Positions 32,926-39,477 of a DNA stretch of 53,808 nucleotides are shown here, piece by piece. A program made the position numbers and the translations under genes. Positions within the stretch are counted from its first letter, which is position 1; each line of letters starts with the position of its first letter. This DNA is from Prevotella sp. (GTDB lineage: Bacteria; Bacteroidota; Bacteroidia; Bacteroidales; Bacteroidaceae), in assembly GCA_017965475.1 (NCBI GenBank), contig JAGCPV010000074.1, positions 1-53,808 of the forward strand, given 5' to 3'. The notes beneath the pieces are model-generated. The model was not told the origin of the DNA and ran no database searches. It was given only the letters and a program-made list of their open reading frames with translations.

Positions 32926-34182
32926 ATGAAGGTACTGATTGTCAACACGAGTGAATGCACGGGTGGGGCGGCTGTGGCAGCCAAACGTCTGATGGTGGCG
33001 CTGAACAACAACGGCGTCAAGGCGAAGATGCTCGTGCGCGACAAGGAGACGGACTCCCCTGCCGTCATCTCCCTGGGCAGACATCTGCTGATGGAATGGT
33101 GTTTTCTGGCCGAGCGGTTGGTCATTTGGCTTAACAACTTCTTTAGTCGCAGGAACCTTTTCAAGGTGTCGATAGCCAATACGGGTGCTGATATCACCCG
33201 TCTGCCGGAGTTCAAGGAGGCCGACATCATCCATCTGCACTGGATCAACCAGGGCTTCCTTTCCCTGAGCTCCCTCCGCAGGATTATCCAGAGCGGGAAG
33301 CCCGTTGTGTGGACCATGCACGACATGTGGGAGACCACGGCCATCTGTCATCATGCCTATACCTGTGAACAGTATCAGACGGCCTGTCATCACTGTCCGT
33401 TCCTGCGCTTTCCTGCCAGCCATGACCTCTCCAGTCGCGTCTTCCGGAAGAAACAGAAACTGCTGACGGGGGCCAATATCCATTTCGTGGCAGTCAGCCA
33501 GTGGTTGGCCGACAGGGCCAAGAAGAGTGCACTGATCGGCAACCAGTCCATCATCGTCATCCCCAACGCCATCTCCACATCACAGTTCTCGATGACCGAC
33601 CGTCAGGATGCCAGGAGCATGCTGGCCCTGGGCAACGAGCGTTACTATATCATCTTCGGTGCAGCGCGTGTGGATGATGATATCAAGGGACTGGACTATC
33701 TGACCGCCGCCCTGCAGAAGCTGACCAGCGACGGACGCTACGACCGTCAGGACATCCGCCTGGTGCTCTTCGGTGGCATCAAGGACGAGCGCATCCTCGC
33801 GCACATGCCCGTGCCGACATCCTATATGGGCTATGTCAATGACCATGTCCTGTTGTCACAACTGTATTCCGCTGCTGATGTCGTGGTGTCGTCGTCGCTC
33901 TATGAGACCTTCGGCCAGACCATCATCGAGGCCCAGCTCTGCGGCTGCACACCAGTGGCCTTCGGCAACAGCGGACAGGCTGACATCATAGAACATCAGG
34001 TCAACGGCTATCTGGCCGACTACCTCTCTGCCGACAGTCTGGCCGACGGCATCGACTGGGCTTTCCATGCCCGTCTCCAGCCGCAGGACCTGAAGAAGCG
34101 GGTGGTCAGGAAATATGCCGAGAGTGTCGTGGCCAACAAATATATCCACCTGTATCAACAACTGGTCAAGGAGAATCTATGA
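32926..34182 (+). CDS. Family 4-type glycosyltransferase (GT-B fold)
   Basis: A 418-residue glycosyltransferase. The N-terminal KVLIVNTSECTGGAAVAAKRL is a sugar-acceptor Rossmann start with a Gly-rich loop. IHLHWINQGFLS and VWTMHDMWETTAICHHAYTCEQ follow in the middle, and the C-terminal donor domain has FGAARVDDDIKGLDYL and SLYETFGQTIIEAQLCGCTPVAF, the E-x7-E-like motif of retaining GT4 enzymes. It probably adds a sugar to a surface glycan. It overlaps the next gene by ATGA. I start it at 32926, after the promoter. Confidence 0.9.
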   Translation: MKVLIVNTSECTGGAAVAAKRLMVALNNNGVKAKMLVRDKETDSPAVISLGRHLLMEWCFLAERLVIWLNNFFSRRNLFKVSIANTGADITRLPEFKEADIIHLHWINQGFLSLSSLRRIIQSGKPVVWTMHDMWETTAICHHAYTCEQYQTACHHCPFLRFPASHDLSSRVFRKKQKLLTGANIHFVAVSQWLADRAKKSALIGNQSIIVIPNAISTSQFSMTDRQDARSMLALGNERYYIIFGAARVDDDIKGLDYLTAALQKLTSDGRYDRQDIRLVLFGGIKDERILAHMPVPTSYMGYVNDHVLLSQLYSAADVVVSSSLYETFGQTIIEAQLCGCTPVAFGNSGQADIIEHQVNGYLADYLSADSLADGIDWAFHARLQPQDLKKRVVRKYAESVVANKYIHLYQQLVKENL

Positions 34183-34967
34183 ACATCCGAATCACCTACG
34201 TCACCATCACCTATAATGCCGCCCCCGTGCTGCAGCGCACCCTCGACAGTGTGCTCAGCCAGGACTATCCCGACATCGTCCATCTGATCATCGACGGGGC
34301 CTCGACAGACGGCACGTTGGAGATGGTCAACGACTATATCGAGCGTTCCAATGCCGCCCAGAACGGTCACCGCATCCAACTCACCTCCGAGCCCGACCAG
34401 GGCATCTACGACGCGATGAACAAGGGATTGCGCTCCCTTGATGGCGACTATGTCTGTTTCCTCAACGCAGGTGACTTCCTCCCCGCCCCCGACACCGTCT
34501 CCCGCATCATCGAAAAACTTAGTGCTGGGGTCAGGCCCCAACATCAAATTCCAGCCGTTCTTTACGGCGATACGGACATCGTTGACGCCGATGGAAAGTT
34601 CCTCCATCACCGTCGTCTGTCACCGCCCGAACATCTCACGTGGAAGTCCTTCCGTCAGGGTATGCTTGTCTGCCATCAGGCTTTCTACGCCCGTACCGAC
34701 TTCGCCATCGCCACCCCCTACGACCAACAGTACCGCTATTCCGCCGATGTCGATTGGTGCATCCGTGTGATGAAGGCGGCAGCCAAGGAGAACATCCCGT
34801 TGCTGAATCTCCACATGGTGGTGGTCAACTATACCGAGGAGGGCCAGACGACCCATCACCACCGCGAGTCGCTCTGGGAGCGCTATCATGTCATGGAGCG
34901 TCACTACGGTCGTATCCAGACCTTCCTGCTCCACGGCTGGTTCGTCCTGCGCTCGATCCTGAAGTAA
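34179..34967 (+). CDS. Family 2 glycosyltransferase containing a REP-derived insert
   Basis: A 262-residue GT-A enzyme. It has ITYVTITYNAAPVLQRTLDSVLSQDY, LIIDGASTDGTLEMV, DQGIYDAMNKGL and the metal-binding region DYVCFLNAGDFL. DTDIVDADGKFLHHRR and DVDWCIRVMKAA follow. It transfers an activated sugar with inversion, probably with its partner upstream. A copy of the dispersed palindromic repeat lies in frame at about residues 112-122 (KLSAGVRPQHQ), in the loop before VLYGDTD. The frame stays open, so the enzyme may still work. Confidence 0.9.
   Translation: MNIRITYVTITYNAAPVLQRTLDSVLSQDYPDIVHLIIDGASTDGTLEMVNDYIERSNAAQNGHRIQLTSEPDQGIYDAMNKGLRSLDGDYVCFLNAGDFLPAPDTVSRIIEKLSAGVRPQHQIPAVLYGDTDIVDADGKFLHHRRLSPPEHLTWKSFRQGMLVCHQAFYARTDFAIATPYDQQYRYSADVDWCIRVMKAAAKENIPLLNLHMVVVNYTEEGQTTHHHRESLWERYHVMERHYGRIQTFLLHGWFVLRSILK
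34514..34540 (+). repeat. Dispersed palindromic repeat, copy A (inside the GT2 gene)
   Basis: AAAAACTTAGTGCTGGGG followed by TCAGGCCCC matches the repeat seen at 39.4, 41.8, 44.0 and 45.3 kb. It contains the core GGGGTCAGGCCCC and is read in frame as part of the glycosyltransferase. Confidence 0.85.
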
Positions 34968-34984
34968 GTACCCTGAAATAGGAT

Positions 34985-35025
34985 CAAAAAAAGAAAGGCA
35001 GTCATCCGCATCCGGATGCTGCCTT
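34985..35025 (-). terminator. Terminator downstream of the amylase gene
   Basis: AAGGCAG/CTGCCTT (34995-35001 with 35019-35025) with inner CATCCG/CGGATG pairing. On the minus strand it is followed by TTTCTTTTTTT. It also lies beyond the plus-strand glycosyltransferase stop. Confidence 0.85.
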
Positions 35026-35071
35026 CCCAACCAATTACTAACTATAATTATTTAAGAACGAATTTAAAAGA

Positions 35072-37120
35072 TCACTTAATCACATACTTCTTGTTGCCGA
35101 TGATATAGACACCCTTCGGCAGTCCGCTGGTGGCCTCACGGCTGTCTTTGGCCGTGCGCAGGAGACGTCCGTCGAGCGAATACACCTTCACGCCTCCGTC
35201 CGTGACAACCTGAATACTGCGGATGGCGGTGGGCACCTTACCCTGCAGCCCCTTCCTGTTGTAGTAGCCGCCGTTCTCGAAGACCATGTCGTCCGTCTGC
35301 GGCTGGGCGTTGTTGTTGAAGATGATCATGGCAGGCTGGGTGGCCGACGTATTGTTCTGCTTCTTGCCGTCCCACGACCATTTCCACACTTTATTACCGT
35401 TCTCGGCCGTTCCCAGTTCCACGCAGGCTACACCCGGCCAGGAGCCACCCGTGAAGTTTTCCGAGGGTGTTTCCGTCCAGGCCCAGCAGTGGATGGTGTT
35501 CTCCCATGCCTCGGGAGCCTCGAAGAAGGCGCAGACCTCACCCTCGTTCACCTGACAGAAGTCGGGGATCACGATGATGGGCTCGGGCTCTGGCTCACGA
35601 TAGATGAAGACCCGGTTGATCATGCCACTAGGCTCACCATTGATATACAGGCACACCGTCAGTGAAATATCCTCCTTGCCCTCGATCCTGATCCTGGTAC
35701 CGCTCTCTGCCTCTCCCTCCTGGGCTTCACCCTCAGCATTGGCGATGGAATAATACAGTTTCGCGTCGGGGTTGGCCGAGACGGCGGTGAGGATCACGTC
35801 GAAGGGCTCGTGGAATTCGCCGGATCCCTTATCGACCCAGGCCGTCTCCATGGTGTTCGCCAGATAATAGGCATAGTGGTGACCGGAGAGAACCTTCGTC
35901 CACTGGGCAGCGTCGGGACTGACTTGCTGCTCGTCGCCCACGACCACCATCAGCTTGTCGTCGATGGTGTTGGCATAGAACGCCTTCTGACTCTCTATAT
36001 TCTTATAAGTTGATGTGTTGTTGATGCCAGCCAGTTTGCGGGCCTCGATCATCGCCTTGATCTCCGGCTTGTAGGCCTGCCAGTGCTTCAGGAAGACACA
36101 GGGGGTGCCGGGCATGGCCAGGAGATAGGCGTTGGCGGCCAGCGTGTCCTTCTTGATGGGATCCTGCTTCTCCTTGGCGGAACGGTATTCCGTGTCGTGG
36201 TTCTCCACGAAGGTCACGGCCCACTGACGGTAGCTGCCGCCCTCGAAGTCACTGCTCACGAGGGGCCAGTTGCCCTCGTTCTGCTTAGCCAGATAGCTCC
36301 AGTTGTTATTGTTGATGGCGTTGCGGATGGTGTAACGGAACTGGAAGTCGAAGGCTGCACTCTCCTTACCCGTACCGTTGATCCAGTTCTTGATGGTGTT
36401 CGAACTGTCCCAGCACTCGCCGACGGAGAACTCGGGCTTGGCACTCTGGTTATACATCTTCGTATAGCTGGCGCTGTAGCCCTTCACCATGTCGTAGCGA
36501 AACCCCGTGTAGCCGAGGTCGTTGAGTAGGAAGTCGAGGTAGGCCTTCACGATGGTCTGCACATTCTCGCTCTTGTGGTCGAGGTCGCGCATGCCGTCCC
36601 AGCCCTCACCGGTATCGTTGTTGTCACTGAGGCTGTAGCCGTTCTCCGAGGCCCACTTCTTCGTGGCCCCACCGTCATCGTTGGCACAGATGTCCGTCGA
36701 GACCATCTCATAGGTCACGCCTTTGTAGGTCTCCCTGGGGAAGTCCACCCAGTTGCTCACGTTCTTGCGGTGGTTGATCACCACGTCTGCGATGGTACCG
36801 AGCCCGTACTCCTTGAAGGTGTTGATCATCGAACGCAACTGCGCCTCGTTGCCAAACGAACTGGTATAGTCGCTGAACCACCACAGGTCGTCGTAGCCCA
36901 TCGACTGTGAACCGCAGTTACCGCTCTGTGGAATCCAGATCAGGTTGAAACTGCTCGACAGGTCGTTGACCTGTTTCTCCAATGTCGTCCACTGGCTGTC
37001 GTCGAACGAGTCCCAGTAGAAACCCTGTAACATCACACCCTGGTAGTTGGCGGGCCATCCCTGTGCCATCGTGACGAGTGTCACGAGGAGGAAGAGGATA
37101 GAGGTGCAGATTCTTTTCAT
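35072..37120 (-). CDS. Secreted GH13 alpha-amylase with starch-binding module and T9SS tail
   Basis: A 682-residue protein with a signal peptide (MKRICTSILFLLVTLVTMAQ). The GH13 catalytic barrel covers about residues 25-410, with nucleophile Asp210 in GFRYDMVKG, acid/base Glu235 in SVGECWD and Asp309 in VENHDTE. An Ig-like linker and a starch-binding-type module follow (CAFFEAPEAWENTIHCWAW ... GSWPG, about 530-620). The tail VKVYSLDGRLLRTAK...LPKGVYIIGNKKYVIK is a T9SS sorting domain, so it should be secreted through PorV/PorU. It probably degrades starch for the Sus-like system at the right end. I start at 37120, where the signal peptide begins. Confidence 0.93.
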   Translation of the reverse strand: MKRICTSILFLLVTLVTMAQGWPANYQGVMLQGFYWDSFDDSQWTTLEKQVNDLSSSFNLIWIPQSGNCGSQSMGYDDLWWFSDYTSSFGNEAQLRSMINTFKEYGLGTIADVVINHRKNVSNWVDFPRETYKGVTYEMVSTDICANDDGGATKKWASENGYSLSDNNDTGEGWDGMRDLDHKSENVQTIVKAYLDFLLNDLGYTGFRYDMVKGYSASYTKMYNQSAKPEFSVGECWDSSNTIKNWINGTGKESAAFDFQFRYTIRNAINNNNWSYLAKQNEGNWPLVSSDFEGGSYRQWAVTFVENHDTEYRSAKEKQDPIKKDTLAANAYLLAMPGTPCVFLKHWQAYKPEIKAMIEARKLAGINNTSTYKNIESQKAFYANTIDDKLMVVVGDEQQVSPDAAQWTKVLSGHHYAYYLANTMETAWVDKGSGEFHEPFDVILTAVSANPDAKLYYSIANAEGEAQEGEAESGTRIRIEGKEDISLTVCLYINGEPSGMINRVFIYREPEPEPIIVIPDFCQVNEGEVCAFFEAPEAWENTIHCWAWTETPSENFTGGSWPGVACVELGTAENGNKVWKWSWDGKKQNNTSATQPAMIIFNNNAQPQTDDMVFENGGYYNRKGLQGKVPTAIRSIQVVTDGGVKVYSLDGRLLRTAKDSREATSGLPKGVYIIGNKKYVIK

Positions 37121-37158
37121 ACGCGTAACTGTTTGATTTTCGAGTGACAATTAAAATG

Positions 37159-37250
37159 CTTTGCAAATGCGTTGCAAAGGTACGACAAAAAGCCGTTCGT
37201 TGTTCTCTAACCATCCTGAAAATGTGTAAGTTGCAAATGCAATCGTTTGC
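37159..37250 (-). promoter_or_regulatory. Amylase promoter with TTGCAA palindromic operator candidates
   Basis: The -7 element TACCTTTG (37175-37182, minus strand) overlaps a perfect inverted repeat CTTTGCAA-N5-TTGCAAAG (37159-37179). A second site, TTGCAAATGC...CGTTTGCA (37231-37251), lies exactly 70 bases from the matching part of the first. Such TTGCAA half-sites are typical of LacI/MalR-type regulators. Transcription would start near 37168. The -33 element is weak, as expected of a regulated promoter. Confidence 0.5.
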
Positions 37251-37255
37251 ATCAA

Positions 37256-37306
37256 GGGACAGACCCAAATGCCGATGTCTTTGACTCGGCAGAGGGGCCT
37301 GTCCCC
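37256..37306. repeat. Compound inverted repeat after the smalltalk gene
   Basis: GGGACAG (37256-37262) pairs with CTGTCCC (37299-37305), and an inner GCCGA/TCGGC pairs at 37271-37275 with 37286-37290. It begins 18 bases past the smalltalk stop. It resembles in design the compound element at 41699 and may act as terminator or REP-type element. Confidence 0.55.
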
Positions 37307-37324
37307 AGTTCAGGAGGCTCTGGT

Positions 37325-37438
37325 CTATAGGCTGATAGGGCCGTAGCCCAGGCAACTTGTGGTCGTGATGGCCGTCAGGAAGGCTGTGAGCGCGGCTACT
37401 AACACCTTCACCGCAATCTCAATGATACGCTTTTTCAT
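37325..37438 (-). CDS. Smalltalk-family small protein
   Basis: A 37-residue protein (MKKRIIEIAVKVLVAALTAF ... TTTSCLGYGPISL) with a short basic start, one hydrophobic helix and a TTTSC motif. This matches the short Bacteroidetes peptides called smalltalk, typically encoded directly after an HU-related gene. It begins 10 bases after the HU-related stop, supporting co-transcription. Function unknown; the hydrophobic helix and Cys could make it a tiny lipoprotein. Confidence 0.75.
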   Translation of the reverse strand: MKKRIIEIAVKVLVAALTAFLTAITTTSCLGYGPISL

Positions 37439-37448
37439 ACGCTAATAC

Positions 37449-37970
37449 TTACGGCTCTGGCTCTTCCTCTGGCTCGGGATTTACGATGGCATCGATCTTC
37501 TCTGCGGCGGCCTTCGTCCAACGGAAGGTGGAGTCATCGTTGAGCTCGGCGCGGGTGAACTCGCCCGTGGCCTGAGCGAGCAGCTTTGCACTCTTCACGG
37601 CATACTGTGCCTGCTTGGTGAAGTCGGGCGTACCCTGACCGTCGGGACCGGTCTTGGGGATGCTGCCGAGACCGGCGACGACCTTATAGTTCTCTGCCAG
37701 CGTCATACCGTTGGCCTCCACCGAGCACTTGAAGAGCGCCAGGTCGTCGATCTTCACGGTGTTGCCGTTGAGACACTGCTCACGGATACAGCGCACGAAG
37801 TCGGTGAGGATGCCTGAGATCGTACCCTCGGAGAACGGAGTGTTATGCTCGGCCATGTGCTTGGCCATCTCTTTGATACCGAGTGTCTCCTTGCCCTCTA
37901 CGCGAGCATAGTACTTTCCCTGGGTGGGTGAGTTACGACGGGTGTCTTGATAAATGTTCAGTTCTAACAT
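37449..37970 (-). CDS. HU-related DNA-binding protein (Bacteroidetes type)
   Basis: A 173-residue protein. Residues 1-125 follow the Bacteroidetes HU-related fold (GKYYARVEGKETLGIKEMAKHMAEHN, GTISGILTDFVRCIREQCLNGNTVKIDDLALFKCSVEA), with strands ending in the DNA-gripping arm region. The last 45 residues are a helical segment with an acidic tail NPEPEEEPEP. It probably binds DNA as a dimer. In Bacteroidales such genes are commonly followed by smalltalk and an amidase/peptidase, as here. Confidence 0.85.
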   Translation of the reverse strand: MLELNIYQDTRRNSPTQGKYYARVEGKETLGIKEMAKHMAEHNTPFSEGTISGILTDFVRCIREQCLNGNTVKIDDLALFKCSVEANGMTLAENYKVVAGLGSIPKTGPDGQGTPDFTKQAQYAVKSAKLLAQATGEFTRAELNDDSTFRWTKAAAEKIDAIVNPEPEEEPEP

Positions 37971-38060
37971 AGTGTTTAAATTTTAGGAGTTAATGATAAT
38001 GATGTCTTGCGCCCTTGATCCTCCGGCCTGCGCACTGCCTTTGTCTCTCGATTGCGAGTG

Positions 38061-38068
38061 CAAAGGTA
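38061..38068 (-). promoter_or_regulatory. Probable -7 element for the HU-related/smalltalk pair
   Basis: TACCTTTG on the minus strand, about 90 bases before the HU-related ATG. No good -33 partner is visible. A short inverted repeat CTCG-ATTG-CGAG (38047-38058) overlaps the expected start site. Confidence 0.45.
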
Positions 38069-38192
38069 CGACAAAAAACCATACGTTTGGAGGAAAGTAC
38101 AGGGGGCGGACAAATCCTAAAATCATAACACACTGGGAATCAGGGCTTCGCATGGCCGTTTTCCGAACACCGCGAAAGACCGACCCCGCCGT

Positions 38193-38780
38193 TCACAGCC
38201 CGTGCGCCGCCAACAGCTCTGCGAAACGGGTGCCGACGGCGACCATCTGGTCGTAGGGACGGCGGGTCTTGAAGTAGGTGGGGTCGAAGGTCCATCGCTC
38301 GAAAGGTCGGGTGAAACTCGTCTTGGTGATCTGTTTCAGCGCACTCAACGAGAACGGGATGCGACAGCCGACGGGTTGGATGCGCCACACCAGTCGCTCG
38401 AAACCCGTATAGTCGTTGTCAGCGACACACAGTTGCTTGTCGGCCAGGATCCGGTAGATGGCCTGCCACTGACTCTTGCGGCTCATCAGGTAGTCGCCAC
38501 GTTCGTCACGTTCCTCCATCAACTGTGCGATACACGCCCGTAGCGTGTCCTCTGTCCCCAACCTGGCCAGTGGCTTGGCTATCTTCTCCGCATCCGCCAC
38601 ACCCATCAGCGAACTGCCAATCTGACCGAACACCCGGCCGATCTTGCTGCAGGCCTCATTGATACGCTGTTCTGCCTGACGTATGTGACGCTCGTAGGCG
38701 ATCAGTCTGGATGCCAACGGACAATGCTCAATCCCCTGACATCCCAACTCGTGACAGATATCCGTCTCTGTAAAACTCAT
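38193..38780 (-). CDS. Conserved-looking protein of unknown function
   Basis: A 195-residue soluble protein with a Cys/His-containing N-terminus (DICHELGCQGIEHCPLASRL), a helical middle with a likely coiled coil (RHIRQAEQRINEACSKIGRVFGQ) and a C-terminal basic/aromatic region (FERWTFDPTYFKTRRPYDQMV). The N-terminal Cys and His residues could form a small metal site. I do not recognise the family. It precedes the HU-related/smalltalk pair on the same strand with a 222-base gap, and is divergent from the 88-residue protein at 39040. Accessory, possibly mobile-element-derived. Confidence 0.65.
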   Translation of the reverse strand: MSFTETDICHELGCQGIEHCPLASRLIAYERHIRQAEQRINEACSKIGRVFGQIGSSLMGVADAEKIAKPLARLGTEDTLRACIAQLMEERDERGDYLMSRKSQWQAIYRILADKQLCVADNDYTGFERLVWRIQPVGCRIPFSLSALKQITKTSFTRPFERWTFDPTYFKTRRPYDQMVAVGTRFAELLAAHGL

Positions 38781-38808
38781 AGTTCTGGTTTATTAATTTG
38801 TTTATTTA

Positions 38809-38840
38809 TTTGTTTTTTCCAATCTTATTTCGTATCTTTG
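38809..38840 (+). promoter_or_regulatory. Promoter of the structured leader before the 88-residue protein
   Basis: TTTG (38809-38812) and TATCTTTG (38833-38840) are 20 bases apart, an excellent match. Transcription from about 38847 leaves a leader of roughly 190 bases. Confidence 0.75.
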
Positions 38841-38846
38841 CAACGG

Positions 38847-39039
38847 CTTAGCAGCCATTTTCGTGGGTGACTCTTGGAGTTATTGAATTCTTTCTACCAA
38901 ATTGCGAAAACCGGAAGAAAAAGGAGATTCGATAGCGCCCTATATAGGGTGTGGTCGGTATTCATCCTTTTCGGGTATTCGCAAACCTGGTAGAAATGGA
39001 TACACGACCCACACCTTTTTATTAATATACAGGCGACCT
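38847..39039 (+). promoter_or_regulatory. Structured leader with mutually exclusive pairings, candidate riboregulator
   Basis: A long stem pairs TTTCTACCA (38891-38899) with TGGTAGAAA (38988-38996), then TTGCGAA (38902-38908) with TTCGCAA (38978-38984), then AAAAGGA (38919-38925) with TCCTTTT (38965-38971). A CCCT/AGGG hairpin caps the stem at 38938-38949. Its arm GGTGTGG (38948-38954) can instead pair with CCACACC (39009-39015), which is followed directly by TTTTT, a terminator-like arrangement. The ATG of the small gene lies 20 bases after that T-run. Confidence 0.6.
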
Positions 39040-39306
39040 ATGGAAAAGTACGACGACAACGACATTCAGCGAACCGACGACGAGATCTATCGTGAACTTC
39101 TCGCAGTAGCGACCGATCATGAAGCCCTTCTGGCTGAGTCTCCCGAACGCTACTACCAGACGGTGGTCAGCGACATGACCGCACTGGTCAGGGTTGCCAA
39201 ACAGGATCCTGATATCCGTCAGTTCTTCCTCCAGACAGACCGCGATCCCGACGCGATGCTCGATGAACTTCTCCGCAAAGCTGTCGCGAAGTTAGGGAAA
39301 ATCTGA
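39040..39306 (+). CDS. Small acidic protein of unknown function
   Basis: An 88-residue acidic helical protein (MEKYDDNDIQRTDDEIYREL ...). It has no signal peptide, membrane segment or recognised motif. The frame extends upstream to 38902, but that part lies in the structured leader and has no good start, so I use the ATG at 39040. A repeat element and the promoter of the TPR regulator follow. The structured, possibly regulated leader is the most notable thing about it. Confidence 0.65.
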   Translation: MEKYDDNDIQRTDDEIYRELLAVATDHEALLAESPERYYQTVVSDMTALVRVAKQDPDIRQFFLQTDRDPDAMLDELLRKAVAKLGKI

Positions 39307-39364
39307 TACTCCCCCAAACAATCTCTCCAAATCGACTTCACAATTATTTCACAAAACTTACTCC

Positions 39365-39425
39365 TGGGGTCAGGCCCCGACACTAAGTTTTTTTATCTCG
39401 GGGCCTGACCCCGGCACTAAGTTTT
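39365..39425. repeat. Dispersed palindromic repeat, copy B (two units)
   Basis: Two units in tandem. The first is GGGGTCAGGCCCC followed by GACACTAAGTTTTTTT. The second is ATCTCGGGGCCTGACCCC followed by GGCACTAAGTTTT. It sits between the 88-residue protein gene and the promoter of the TPR regulator, ending 12 bases before the -33 element. Confidence 0.9.
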
Positions 39426-39436
39426 AGGTCTGCAAA

Positions 39437-39468
39437 TTTGGTGGAACGGGAATATTTTCGTATCTTTG
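39437..39468 (+). promoter_or_regulatory. Promoter of the TPR/HTH regulator, nearly leaderless
   Basis: TTTG (39437-39440) and TATCTTTG (39461-39468) are 20 bases apart. Initiation about 7 bases later would fall at 39474-39476, only 2-4 bases before the ATG at 39478. Confidence 0.72.
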
Positions 39469-39477
39469 CGCAACGAA

